Translations under genes and position numbers: made by a program
Source of the DNA: JAICYJ01 sp045806525
GTDB lineage: Bacteria > Actinomycetota > Thermoleophilia > Gaiellales > JAICJC01
DNA: 64,000 nucleotides
Direction of reading: 5' to 3'
Assembly (NCBI GenBank): GCA_045806525.1
Contig: JBJMJD010000014.1
Span: 1 to 64,000, forward strand
The notes under the pieces: model-generated
Seen by the model: the letters and a program-made list of their open reading frames with translations, nothing else
The model's database searches: none
What the model was told of the DNA's origin: nothing
Shown here: in pieces, positions 17,278-26,511 of the stretch
Layout of the letters: each line of letters begins with the position of its first letter
Numbering within the stretch: the first letter of the stretch is position 1

Positions 17278-18563
17278 ATGGTCGAGTACCCGTGCGCGAA
17301 GGCCGGGTACAGCGGCCGCGCCGCCATCAGCTCCCGCGTCCGCTCGCGCAGCGCCCTCAGGTCGGCGACCGGATCGAGCGTCTCCAGGATGATCGCCGCC
17401 ACCTCGCGCATGTCGTGCTCGTCCAGGCCGCGCATGGTTGCGGCCGGCGTGCCGATGCGGACGCCGGACGCGATCGTGGGCGGACGCTCGTCGAAGGGAA
17501 CGGTGTTGCGGTTGACCGTGATCGCGACCTCGTGCAATCGCTCCTCGGCGTCCTTGCCCGACCACCGGGTAGTGCGCAGGTCGAGCTGCAGCAGGTGGTT
17601 GTCGGTTCCGTCGGTGAGCAGCCGCAGGCCGCCGTCCATCAGGGTTTGGGCAAGGGTCGCCGCGTTGGTGACGACCTGCCGCTGGTAGTCGCGGAAGCCC
17701 TCGCTCTGGGCGATCTTGAAGCAGACGGCCTTGGCCGCGACGACGTGGCAGAGGGGACCGCCCTGCAGACCCGGGAACACCGCCCGGTCGACGGCCTTGG
17801 CGTGCTCGGCGCGCGACAGCACCAGGCCGGCGCGCGGCCCGGCCAGCGTCTTGTGCGTGGTCGAGGTGACCACGTCGGCGTGCTCCACCGGGTTCGGGTG
17901 CAGGCCGGCCGCGACCAGCCCGGCGAAGTGCGCCATGTCCACCATCACCATGGCGCCCACCTCGTCCGCGATCTCACGGAAGCGGGCGGCATCGATGACC
18001 CTTGGGTAGGCGGAGGCGCCGGCCACGATCAGCTTCGGCCGCACCTCGTGCGCCAGCCGCCGCACCTCGTCGAAGTCGATCAGCGAGTCCTCACGGCGGA
18101 CGCCGTACGGGTGCACGTCGTAGAGACGGCCGGAGAAGTTGACCTTGAGCCCGTGGGTGAGGTGGCCGCCGTGGTCGAGGCGCAGGCCCAGGATCGCGTC
18201 GCCGGGCTCGATCAGGGCGAAGTAGGCGGCCATGTTGGCCGGCCCGCCGGCATGCGGCTGGACGTTGGCGTGGTCGGCGCCGAACAGCTCCGTGGCGCGG
18301 TCGATGGCGAGCTGCTCGACCTCGTCCACCCACTCGCAGCCCCCGTAGTAGCGGTGCCCCGGATAGCCCTCGGCGTACTTGTTCGTCAGCACCGAGCCGA
18401 CCGCCTCCAGCACCGCTGGCCAGGTGAAGTTCTCGGACGCGATCAGCTCCAGCTGATCGCGCTGGCGGCCCAGCTCACTGTCGATCAGCGCCGCGATGGC
18501 GGGATCGGTCTCGGCCAGCCCGGCCGTCTGGAACTGCCTCAAGGTGTGCTCGGCCGTGGCCAC
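17274..18563 (-). CDS. glyA: Serine hydroxymethyltransferase
   Basis: About 429-residue PLP enzyme interconverting serine and glycine with tetrahydrofolate. Signatures: ELIASENFTWPAVLEA, NKYAEGYPGHRYYGG, LDHGGHLTHG and the PLP lysine in STTHKTLAGPRAG. HAGGPANMAAY replaces the more usual HSG(S/A)QAN; the change is conservative. GTG at 18563 is preferred because AAGGGG lies 8-9 nt upstream; GTG codons at 18569 and 18572 are alternatives that would sit on top of that site. It lies between the rhodanese gene and upp. Confidence 0.95.
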   Translation of the reverse strand: MATAEHTLRQFQTAGLAETDPAIAALIDSELGRQRDQLELIASENFTWPAVLEAVGSVLTNKYAEGYPGHRYYGGCEWVDEVEQLAIDRATELFGADHANVQPHAGGPANMAAYFALIEPGDAILGLRLDHGGHLTHGLKVNFSGRLYDVHPYGVRREDSLIDFDEVRRLAHEVRPKLIVAGASAYPRVIDAARFREIADEVGAMVMVDMAHFAGLVAAGLHPNPVEHADVVTSTTHKTLAGPRAGLVLSRAEHAKAVDRAVFPGLQGGPLCHVVAAKAVCFKIAQSEGFRDYQRQVVTNAATLAQTLMDGGLRLLTDGTDNHLLQLDLRTTRWSGKDAEERLHEVAITVNRNTVPFDERPPTIASGVRIGTPAATMRGLDEHDMREVAAIILETLDPVADLRALRERTRELMAARPLYPAFAHGYSTI

Positions 18564-18604
18564 CGGCACCACCCCCTTCGTCGTCGGATCGGCTCGTGGC
18601 GATG

Positions 18605-19039
18605 CTACTCGATGGGCCCGGCATCGGGCTCAGCCGAAAGCGGCCGCACCGGCAGGCCGGCCGCCGACCACGCCTGGAAACCGCCAACCATGTCGGTGGC
18701 ACGGTCGCATCCGAGCCGCTGCAGGGTGGCCGCCGCAAGGCTCGAGGAGTAGCCCTGCTCGCACATCACGATCACGGGGCCGGAGTAGGCGGCGAACCGC
18801 TCGTCGAACCAGGCCGAGGTTGGATCGACCCGCCACTCGAGCACGTTTCGGTGCACTCGGATGGAGCCCGGCACGATGCCGCCCGCGGCACGCTGCTCGT
18901 GGCTGCGGGTGTCGACGATCACACCGCCCGCCCGCACCGCCTGCTCGGCCTGGCGCGGTTCCAGGCGCCGCAGCAGCAGACGCTCCTGCTCGAGCAGGCG
19001 GTCGATCGGGCTGGGTGTGGTGGTCTCCTCGTCGCTCAT
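18605..19039 (-). CDS. Rhodanese-domain protein
   Basis: 144-residue single rhodanese domain. The active-site loop is CEQGYSSSLAA (Cys plus the phosphate/thiosulfate-binding backbone) and the domain ends GGFQAWSAAGLPVRPL. It is a probable persulfide or thiosulfate sulfurtransferase; the substrate is unknown. The ATG overlaps the tsaC stop in ATGA, so it is a true member of the prfA-prmC-tsaC unit, where a tRNA-thiolation or stress role is possible but unproven. Confidence 0.85.
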   Translation of the reverse strand: MSDEETTTPSPIDRLLEQERLLLRRLEPRQAEQAVRAGGVIVDTRSHEQRAAGGIVPGSIRVHRNVLEWRVDPTSAWFDERFAAYSGPVIVMCEQGYSSSLAAATLQRLGCDRATDMVGGFQAWSAAGLPVRPLSAEPDAGPIE

Positions 19040-19626
19040 CGCAGCAGCTCCAGTGCGCGTTCCAGGCCGGGGCCCTCACGAAGGACGCGAAGCTCCGGGC
19101 CGGTGACATCGATCACGGTTGACGGTACGCCGCCGAGCGGGCCGCCGTCCACCTCGAACGCGGCCGCAGCACGAAGCTGATCCGGCACCTGGGCGAGCCG
19201 GGACGGATCCGGCCCGCCGCGCAGGTTGGCGCTGGTCATGAGCAGGCCGCCGGCCCCGTCCGCGAGGCCGGCGACGCCGGGGTCGAGCAGGGGGACGCGC
19301 ACGCCGATGCGCTCAGGCGCGTCACCGCAGATGTGAGCCAGGCGGCCGGCCGGGTTGGGCACGATCAGCGTGTATGGGCCAGGCAACAGCGCCCGGCACG
19401 CGGCGGCGGCGCGTGCGCCCATCTCCGGCAGCAGCTCGAGCAGGGCCGGTACCGATCCCAGCACCGCCGCCGTGGCCTGGGTCGCCGGCCGGCGCTTGAG
19501 CGCGTAGAGCCGCTCGCAGGCGTCAACGTCGGCAGCGGCACATGCGATCCCGTAGACCGTGTCGGTCGGCAGCAGCGCCAGGCCGCCGTCGCCCAGCAGC
19601 CGCGACGCATCGGCCGGAACGTTCAC
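19036..19626 (-). CDS. tsaC: Threonylcarbamoyl-AMP synthase (Sua5/YciO/YrdC family)
   Basis: About 196 residues. It makes threonylcarbamoyl-AMP for the t6A37 modification of ANN-decoding tRNAs. Conserved: GLALLPTDTVYGIACAA, LYALKRRPATQA, LLPGPYTLIV and GLLMTSANLRGGPDP. The start is GTG at 19626, overlapping the prmC stop as GTGA; upstream starts would run through prmC. It carries only the YrdC domain and no Sua5 extension. Confidence 0.93.
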   Translation of the reverse strand: MNVPADASRLLGDGGLALLPTDTVYGIACAAADVDACERLYALKRRPATQATAAVLGSVPALLELLPEMGARAAAACRALLPGPYTLIVPNPAGRLAHICGDAPERIGVRVPLLDPGVAGLADGAGGLLMTSANLRGGPDPSRLAQVPDQLRAAAAFEVDGGPLGGVPSTVIDVTGPELRVLREGPGLERALELLR

Positions 19627-20461
19627 CGCCACGGCGCCCACACCACCCGATCGATGCCGGCCAGGTCGGCATCGATCCCCGCCGGTCCGTACCCGGTGGC
19701 GGCAAGCTCGGCGACCAGCGCCGGCGCCTGGCCGCTCCCACACTCGAGTGCCACGCTGCCGCCGTCCACCAGCCGCCCCGCGGCCTCGGGCAGCAGACGC
19801 CGGTAGACCTCGAGGCCGTCCCGCCCGGCAACGGTCGCCAGCCGCGGCTCGTGCTCGGCCACCTCCGGCTCCAGATCCGCCATCTCCCGCTCCGACACGT
19901 ACGGCGGGTTCGAGACGACCAGCCGGAAGCCGCCGCCCGGCACCTGCGCGAGCAGGTCGGAGAGGTGCAGCTCGACGTCAAGGCCCAGCCGCGCCGCATT
20001 GGCGGCGGCCACGTCGAGGGCGTCCTGGGAGATGTCGCAGGCGACCACCTCGGCGTCCGGGCGCTCGGACTTCAGCGACAGAGCGATTGCGCCCGAGCCC
20101 GTGCCGATGTCGACCAGCCGCGGCCGCTCGACGCCCTCCAGCAGCTCCAGGCAGCGGTCGACCAGCAGCTCCGTCTCGGGCCGGGGCACCAGCACGCGCG
20201 CGTCGACCGCGAGCTCCAGTCCCCGGAATCCCCAGCTGCCGATCACGTAGGCCACCGGCTCGCGCAGGCCGCGGCGGCGCACCAGCTCGCGGCAGGCGGC
20301 CAGCTCGTCGTCGTCCAGCGGGCGGTCGAACTGGGTGTAGAGCTCGACCCGGGAAAGCCCGAGGCCGTGCGCCAGCAGCAGCTCGGCGTCGAGGCGCGGG
20401 GTCGGGCTGCCGTGCTGCTCGAGGTAGCCGGTGGAGCGGCGGAGCACCTCCGCCAGGGTGA

Positions 20462-20465
<4 letters not shown>
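19623..20465 (-). CDS. prmC: Release factor glutamine methyltransferase
   Basis: 280-residue SAM-dependent enzyme that methylates the GGQ glutamine of release factors. It has the N-terminal helical domain, the SAM-binding LVDIGTGSGAIALSL, and the substrate motif SNPPYVSE. The GTG start overlaps the prfA stop as GTGA, so enzyme and substrate are translationally coupled. Confidence 0.96.
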
Positions 20466-21529
<1,064 letters not shown>

Positions 21530-21555
21530 GGTGGAATGGAGGATACCGAGCGGGG

Positions 21556-22488
21556 CTACGCCATCACTTCGACGCGGCTCACGCCGCGCTCGGCCTGCGA
21601 CCGCTCCTCCGCCGCCAGCACGTCGCGGAGCGCGTTGATCGAGACCTCGACCTGGTCGAGCGTGGGCTCGCGCGTGGTCAGCGACTGCAGCCACAGCCCC
21701 GGCGCCAGCAGCTTGCGGACGATCGGGTTGTCCGGGTGCCGGGCGCCGAATCGGATCAGCTCGTAGGCGAGCCCCGCGATCACGGGCAGCAGCAGCACCC
21801 GCGACGCGATCAGGACCGGCCAGGCCGGGCGGCCCACCAGCGCGAACACGAACACGGCGATCACCATCACCCAGAGCAGGAACGCGGTGCCGCAGCGCAG
21901 GTGGATCTTGGAGTAGGTCTGGACGCGCTCGGGCGTCAGCTCGGCCCCGTCCTCGTAGGCGTTGATCGCCTTGTGCTCGGCCGCGTGGTACTGGAAGACG
22001 CGATTCAGGTCGGGGATCAGGCCGATCACATACAGGTAGCCGATCAGCAGCGACACACGGATCACGCCCTCGACCAGCACGAACAGGATCGTGTTGTGGA
22101 TCGGCAGCAGCTCGGTCAGGATGGCCGGCGAGACCTTGAACACGATCACGGTGAAGCCGATCGCGACGGCGAAGGCGAAGATCATCTGGCCGCGGGTGAT
22201 CTCGCCGGTGGGCAGGCCGTCGTCGCCCTCCTCGATCGACGCCACGCTGGCCGATATGGCCAGCGCGCGGAAGCCGATGGCCAGCGACTCACCCAGCGCC
22301 ACGACACCGCGGATCACGGGCAGCCGCAGCCAGCGGCGGCGCGAGGCGGGGCTGGTGACGGGGTTGGAGACGCACGAGACGCCGCCGTCCGGCCGCCGCA
22401 CCGCGACGGACCACGACGACGGCGTGCGCATCATCACGCCTTCGAGAACCGCCTGACCACCGACATTCGCGCTCATCTTCGCAATCAT
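21556..22488 (-). CDS. DUF1385 (YqhQ-like) membrane protein
   Basis: About 310 residues. The opening NVGGQAVLEGVMMR is the hallmark of DUF1385, followed by four or five hydrophobic spans and a conserved FQYHAAEHKAINAYE stretch. The function is unknown. It commonly lies between rpmE and prfA, as here. ATG codons at 22488 and 22476 are both possible; neither has a convincing ribosome site. Confidence 0.9.
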   Translation of the reverse strand: MIAKMSANVGGQAVLEGVMMRTPSSWSVAVRRPDGGVSCVSNPVTSPASRRRWLRLPVIRGVVALGESLAIGFRALAISASVASIEEGDDGLPTGEITRGQMIFAFAVAIGFTVIVFKVSPAILTELLPIHNTILFVLVEGVIRVSLLIGYLYVIGLIPDLNRVFQYHAAEHKAINAYEDGAELTPERVQTYSKIHLRCGTAFLLWVMVIAVFVFALVGRPAWPVLIASRVLLLPVIAGLAYELIRFGARHPDNPIVRKLLAPGLWLQSLTTREPTLDQVEVSINALRDVLAAEERSQAERGVSRVEVMA

Positions 22489-22531
22489 TGTCGGCACGAC
22501 GCAGGCGCGCAATGAGCGCCGGCGTTACGTG

Positions 22532-22738
22532 CTAGGAGGAGGAGCGAGCCTGGCGGCGGCGGAAGCGCTCCACGCGACCGCCCGTATCCACCAGCTTCTG
22601 CTTGCCGGTATAGAACGGATGGCACTCGGAGCAGATCTCGACCGATAACTCGGGCTTGGTCGAACGCGTCAGAAACTCGTTGCCGCACGAGCAGTGCACC
22701 CGGGCGACCACATATTCGGGATGGATCTCAGTCTTCAT
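22532..22738 (-). CDS. rpmE: Ribosomal protein L31, zinc-containing type
   Basis: 68 residues. MKTEIHPEYVVARVHCSCGN and CSECHPFYTGKQK carry the four zinc cysteines of the C-plus form of L31. The Ser/Arg-rich tail is slightly longer than usual. It starts 4 bp after ltaE and has a TACAGT box 6 nt before the ATG, so it may be transcribed both with ltaE and alone. Confidence 0.97.
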   Translation of the reverse strand: MKTEIHPEYVVARVHCSCGNEFLTRSTKPELSVEICSECHPFYTGKQKLVDTGGRVERFRRRQARSSS

Positions 22739-22750
22739 ACAGTCACTGTA
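22738..22750. promoter_or_regulatory. 13-bp perfect palindrome overlapping the rpmE -10 box and start
   Basis: TACAGTCACTGTA is a perfect inverted repeat around its central base. Its minus-strand left half TACAGT is a -10-like hexamer 6 nt from the rpmE ATG, and it spans the ltaE stop codon. It could be an operator; no regulator can be named. Confidence 0.4.
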
Positions 22751-23774
22751 GCAGCGGCTGCAAGCGCTCCACGGCGGCGGAAACGGCCTCCTCGCCGGCG
22801 TCCAGATGGGTCACGAACCGCACCGTGCGGGGGCTGAGGTCGGCGCACAGCACACCGGCCTCCGCCATCTCGGCCACCAGCGCCGCGGCGTTCTCGCCGG
22901 CCGGGACGGCGCCGAACACGATGTTGGTCTCGACGCTTTCGGGATCCACCCGCAGGCGGCGGGAGCCGGCCAGGCCCTCGGCCAGGAGGCGGGCGTTTGC
23001 ATGGTCGTCGGCCAGGCGGTCGACGTGGTGCCGGACCGCGTGCAGGGCGCCGGCGGCGATGATGCCGGCCTGTCGCATGCCGCCGCCCAGCAGCTTGCGG
23101 TTGCGGCGGGCGGTCTCGATCAGCTCGGCGTCCCCGACGACGGCCGACCCGACGGGGGCGCCCAGGCCCTTCGAGAAGCAGACGGAGACGGAGTCGACGT
23201 CACGCACGATCCGGGCGGGGTCGCTGTCCGAGGCCACGGCGGCGTTCCAGAGCCGGGCACCGTCCATGTGCAGGCGCATACCGCGCCCGTGGGCGAAGGC
23301 GGCGATGTCGTCGATCCGGCCCTGCGGGAAGATCAGGCCACCCTGCTCGCCGATCGTGTTCTCGATGCAGATCAGGTGCTGGCGGGCGTGATGCTCGTCG
23401 GCGGGGTCGCGCAGCCACGGCTCCAGCTGATCAGGGCCGGGCAGGCCGCGCTCGCCGGCGATCATGCGTGTCTGCACGCTCGACAACACCGCCACGGCCC
23501 CTGCCTCGTGGACGATCACGTGGGCCAGCTCATGCACCAGGATCTCGTCGCCGGGCCGGGTCTGGCAGCGGATCGCGATCTGGTTGCCCATCGTGCCGGA
23601 CGGGACGTAGAGGGCCGCCTGCTTGCCAAGCAAGGCCGCCACCTCGCGCTCGAGCTCGATCACGGTGGGGTCGTCGCCCCAGACGTCGTCGCCGACCTCG
23701 GCGGTGGCCATCGCCTCGCGCATGGCGGAGGTGGGACGGGTGACGGTGTCAGAGCGAAGGTCGATCGGCTGCAT
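22743..23774 (-). CDS. ltaE: Low-specificity L-threonine aldolase
   Basis: 343-residue PLP enzyme cleaving threonine or allo-threonine to glycine and acetaldehyde. Diagnostic: IDLRSDTVTRPTSAMREAM, GDDVWGDDPTV, LHMDGARLWNAA and the PLP lysine in VCFSKGLGAPVGS. ATG at 23774 fits the family N-terminus; an upstream in-frame start would run into the divergent DUF1272 gene. TACGCT lies 8 nt before the ATG. Confidence 0.93.
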   Translation of the reverse strand: MQPIDLRSDTVTRPTSAMREAMATAEVGDDVWGDDPTVIELEREVAALLGKQAALYVPSGTMGNQIAIRCQTRPGDEILVHELAHVIVHEAGAVAVLSSVQTRMIAGERGLPGPDQLEPWLRDPADEHHARQHLICIENTIGEQGGLIFPQGRIDDIAAFAHGRGMRLHMDGARLWNAAVASDSDPARIVRDVDSVSVCFSKGLGAPVGSAVVGDAELIETARRNRKLLGGGMRQAGIIAAGALHAVRHHVDRLADDHANARLLAEGLAGSRRLRVDPESVETNIVFGAVPAGENAAALVAEMAEAGVLCADLSPRTVRFVTHLDAGEEAVSAAVERLQPLLQ

Positions 23775-23782
23775 GGCGCTGG

Positions 23783-23792
23783 AGCGTATCCT
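23783..23792. promoter_or_regulatory. Overlapping divergent -10 boxes of ltaE and the DUF1272 gene
   Basis: Plus strand TATCCT (23787-23792) is 6 nt before ATG 23799. Minus strand TACGCT (23788-23783) is 8 nt before ATG 23774. The boxes share the TA pair at 23787-23788 within only 24 bp between start codons, so the two promoters should compete for polymerase. Confidence 0.45.
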
Positions 23793-23798
23793 CTCCAC

Positions 23799-23972
23799 AT
23801 GGCGCTTGAGATGCGAGCCGTCTGCGAGCGGTGCGACACGTCGCTGGGGCACGGCGACGACGCCCGCATCTGCAGCTTCGAGTGCACCTTCTGCGCGCGC
23901 TGTGCCGAGCGGATGCACCACACGTGTCCGAACTGCGGCGGCGAGCTAGTGGCGCGGCCGCGGCGGCGGTAG
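23799..23972 (+). CDS. DUF1272 small zinc-binding protein
   Basis: 57 residues beginning MALEMRAVCERCDTSL and containing four Cys pairs or near-pairs (CERC, CSFEC, CARC, CPNCGGEL), the DUF1272 pattern of two zinc knuckles. The molecular function is unknown. The start is fixed by the family N-terminus and the promoter geometry (TATCCT, 6 nt). It is followed 38 bp later by the ETF-QO gene on the same strand. Confidence 0.9.
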   Translation: MALEMRAVCERCDTSLGHGDDARICSFECTFCARCAERMHHTCPNCGGELVARPRRR

Positions 23973-23998
23973 CCGCGCATCCGCCGAGCGGGCTCGGG

Positions 23999-24004
23999 TA
24001 GCAT
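23999..24004 (+). promoter_or_regulatory. Putative leaderless promoter of ETF-QO (TAGCAT, 6 nt)
   Basis: TAGCAT, six bases, then the ATG at 24011. No Shine-Dalgarno is present. Confidence 0.45.
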
Positions 24005-24010
24005 CGCCGC

Positions 24011-25714
24011 ATGGCAGCACGGCGGCCGAGCGCATACCCACCCCCGGTCAAGGTGGGCGAGTTCGTCCAGGCTCCGGAGGCGGAGGAGGACGAGCGCATC
24101 GACGTGGGCGTGGTCTTCGTCGGGGCCGGACCGGCGGGGCTGGCGGGAGCGATCCGGCTGGGACAGCTGCTGGCGGATGACCCTGCGACGGCGGAGCGGC
24201 TGGGCGAAACGCCGATCGCCGTGCTCGACAAGGGACGGGTGGCGGGAGCGCACCTGCTGTCGGGGGCGGTGGTGAACCCGTCGGCGCTGCGCGACCTGCT
24301 GCCCGGTGAGGACGTGGCAGCGCTGCCGGGCTGCTTCGGGCCGGTCACCAAGGAAGCCGTCTACCTGATGAGCAAGTCGTTCGAGGTGCGGATCCCGACG
24401 CCGCCGCCGTTCCACAACAAGGGCAACCTGGTGTTCTCGCTGTCCCAGCTGGGGCGGCACATGGCGGAGCTGGCGGAGCAGCTGGGAGCGATGGTGCTGC
24501 CGGAGACCGACGCTCAGCGGCTGCTGGTGGCGGACGGGGCGGTGCGCGGTGTCAAGACAGGCGACAAAGGACTCGGGCGCGAGGGCGAGCCGCTCGGGTC
24601 GTACGAGCCGGGCGTCGAGGTGCACGCGCAGGCGACGGTGTTGTCAGAGGGGACGCAGGGACACCTGGCGCAGGCGGCGATGGAGCGGTTCGGGCTGCGG
24701 GGCGAATTCCCGCAGGCGTGGAGCCTGGGCGTGAAGGAGGTGTGGCGGGTCGCGAAGCCGCTCGACCACGTGATCCACACGCTGGGCTGGCCGTTTCGCA
24801 CGACGCGGAAGGATCGGGAGATCGGCGGTAGCTTCATCTACCCGATGGGGCCGGACATGGTGGCGATCGGGCTGGTGCTGGGGCTGGACTACCGCGACTC
24901 GACGCTGTCGGTGCACGACTCGCTGCAGCTGTTCAAGACGCATCCGATGGTGCGGCAGCTGCTGGAGGGTGGCGAGCGGATCGGGTGGGGCGCAAAGACG
25001 ATCCCGGAGGGCGGGTTCCTGGCGCTGCCGTCGAGTCTGTCGATGCCGGGGGCGGTGCTGACGGGAGACAGCGCGGGGTTCGTGAACGTGCCGAAGCTGA
25101 AAGGGATCCACTACGCGATGCGATCGGGGATGCTGGCGGCGGAGACCATCTACGAGCAGCTGAAGGCGGGCCAGGACCTGTCGGCGCCGAAGTCGCTGGC
25201 GGGGTACGACCAGCGTGTGCAGTCAAGCCACATCTGGAGCGACCTCAAGCGGGTCAGGAACATGCGCCAGGCGCTCGGCAAGGGATTTGCCGTGGGCGGG
25301 CCGATCGGCGGGCTGATGGACATCAGCCGCGGTGCGCTGCCGCCGGGCAACTGGAAGTTCCACAGCGACGCGGAGGCGGCGGTCGAGCCGCACCCGGGCA
25401 AGCGGGTGTATCCGGCGCCGGACGGGAAGCTCACGTTCGACAAGCTCTCGAGCGTATTCCTGTCAGGCAACCGCAGCCGCGACGACCAGCCCAACCACAT
25501 CCGCGTCCAGGAGAACGTGCCGCGCGAGGTGGCAGAGGCGTGGGCGGCAATGTGCCCCGCGGCGGTCTACGAGATAGGGCGCGACGACGGCGGCCCGACC
25601 GTGCAGCTGAAGCTGGCGCCGTCGAACTGCGTGCAGTGCGGGGCGATCACCGCCAAGGGCGGCCGGCTGACGCCGCCCGAGGGCGGCAGCGGCCCCGAGT
25701 ACTCGAACATGTAG
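24011..25714 (+). CDS. Electron-transfer flavoprotein:quinone oxidoreductase, atypical Fe-S site
   Basis: 567-residue membrane-associated flavoprotein that takes electrons from reduced ETF to the quinone pool. The N-terminal FAD loop is VFVGAGPAGLAGAIRLG; GDSAGFVNVPKLKGIHYAMRSG is the second flavin motif. The C-terminal 4Fe-4S domain keeps C515, C540 and C543 in the canonical C-x24-C-x2-C-x2-C spacing, but the fourth position (546) is Ile (NCVQCGAITAKGG). The PEGGSGPEY ending is conserved. Its partners EtfA and EtfB lie nearby on the other strand. The missing ligand may mean a 3Fe-4S cluster, a different ligand, or no cluster. Confidence 0.92.
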   Translation: MAARRPSAYPPPVKVGEFVQAPEAEEDERIDVGVVFVGAGPAGLAGAIRLGQLLADDPATAERLGETPIAVLDKGRVAGAHLLSGAVVNPSALRDLLPGEDVAALPGCFGPVTKEAVYLMSKSFEVRIPTPPPFHNKGNLVFSLSQLGRHMAELAEQLGAMVLPETDAQRLLVADGAVRGVKTGDKGLGREGEPLGSYEPGVEVHAQATVLSEGTQGHLAQAAMERFGLRGEFPQAWSLGVKEVWRVAKPLDHVIHTLGWPFRTTRKDREIGGSFIYPMGPDMVAIGLVLGLDYRDSTLSVHDSLQLFKTHPMVRQLLEGGERIGWGAKTIPEGGFLALPSSLSMPGAVLTGDSAGFVNVPKLKGIHYAMRSGMLAAETIYEQLKAGQDLSAPKSLAGYDQRVQSSHIWSDLKRVRNMRQALGKGFAVGGPIGGLMDISRGALPPGNWKFHSDAEAAVEPHPGKRVYPAPDGKLTFDKLSSVFLSGNRSRDDQPNHIRVQENVPREVAEAWAAMCPAAVYEIGRDDGGPTVQLKLAPSNCVQCGAITAKGGRLTPPEGGSGPEYSNM

Positions 25715-25737
25715 CGGGTCCGGCTCGCAACGGGTGC

Positions 25738-25774
25738 CACGAATGCAACACCGGTGCCAGGCGCGGGTGTTGCG
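25738..25774. repeat. Hairpin repeat unit, copy 1 (37 bp)
   Basis: GCAACACC and GGTGTTGC form an 8-bp stem around a 13-nt loop. It is identical to copy 2 at 36 of 37 positions. It lies just behind the ETF-QO stop, in the gap before the convergent acetyltransferase gene. It looks like a REP-type palindromic unit and may also end transcripts. Confidence 0.75.
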
Positions 25775-25899
25775 CCGACCTTTTGCAACCGCGCCGCGAC
25801 GCGGGTCACGAGCACCTCGCGCAGGCGTGACAGGAACCGGCACCGCATTTCGCAGAATCCGGCTCTACAGGCGGCCGCTCAGGATGTTGCATCGCCTGT

Positions 25900-25936
25900 C
25901 ACGAATGCAACACCGGTGCCAGGCGCAGGTGTTGCG
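25900..25936. repeat. Hairpin repeat unit, copy 2 (37 bp)
   Basis: Direct copy of the unit at 25738 (one G-to-A change in the loop), ending 11 bp before the acetyltransferase stop. The intervening 125 bp holds rearranged pieces of the same motif, such as GTGACAGG and CCGGCACC. No gene was found in 25715-25947. Confidence 0.75.
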
Positions 25937-25947
25937 TGACGGCGGCG

Positions 25948-26499
25948 TTACGCGGCCGTGACGGGGGGCGCGTCCAGCCAGCCCACAACCTGAAACCAGT
26001 GCGGCTCGGGCAGCGGGTTCTGCTCGACGCGCATGCCCAGCCGCCGCATGACCGCGATCGAGGCCAGGTTGTCGCGCTCGGTGGTCGCGACGATCCGTGC
26101 CAGCCCGAGCTGGGCAAAGCCGTGGTCGATCACGGCCCGCGCCGCCTCGGTGGCATAGCCGTTCCCGCGGTGCTCGGGCGCGACCGCCCAGTACAGCCCG
26201 ACCTCGGGCCGCAGCCGATCCGCCGGCCCGACAGCGCCGCCGAAGCCCGGCAGCTGGGCGAACGGCCCCATCGAGGGCACGATCCCCACCATCCCCACCA
26301 GCTCGCCGCCGTCACGCAGGCAGATCGCCCGCTCGCCGTACGGCGGCTGGCGCAGCACCTCGAGCTGCCCGTAGGTCGCCGCCGTCCACTCCAGCCAGCC
26401 GGGGTGCGAGTCGCCCGACACGGCACGCACCGCGTCGGCGTCCCGCGGCGACAGCGGACGCACCCGCAACCGTTCCGTCTGGAGCACCGGCAGCCTCAC
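25948..26499 (-). CDS. GNAT-family N-acetyltransferase (RimJ/RimL-like)
   Basis: 183 residues. Opening TERLRVRPLSPRDADAV, the acetyl-CoA loop VAPEHRGNGYATEAARAVID, and the RIVATTERDNLASIAVMRRLGM segment are the RimJ/L-type pattern. The substrate (a protein N-terminus, amino acid or antibiotic) cannot be told. The GTG start has TAGCCT 6 nt upstream; that box begins with the TAG stop of the neighbouring gene. Confidence 0.87.
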   Translation of the reverse strand: MRLPVLQTERLRVRPLSPRDADAVRAVSGDSHPGWLEWTAATYGQLEVLRQPPYGERAICLRDGGELVGMVGIVPSMGPFAQLPGFGGAVGPADRLRPEVGLYWAVAPEHRGNGYATEAARAVIDHGFAQLGLARIVATTERDNLASIAVMRRLGMRVEQNPLPEPHWFQVVGWLDAPPVTAA

Positions 26500-26505
26500 G
26501 CGGCG

Positions 26506-26511
26506 AGGCTA
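26506..26511 (-). promoter_or_regulatory. -10-like TAGCCT embedded in the upstream stop codon
   Basis: TAGCCT lies 6 nt before the acetyltransferase GTG. Its first three bases are the TAG stop of the universal-stress-like gene. Confidence 0.45.

Noticed and set aside
16218..18752. An 844-codon open frame on the plus strand
   Set aside because: Antisense to the GlcNAc-1-P transferase, upp and glyA genes, with low-complexity Arg/His/Gln/Asp text. It is a composition artefact.
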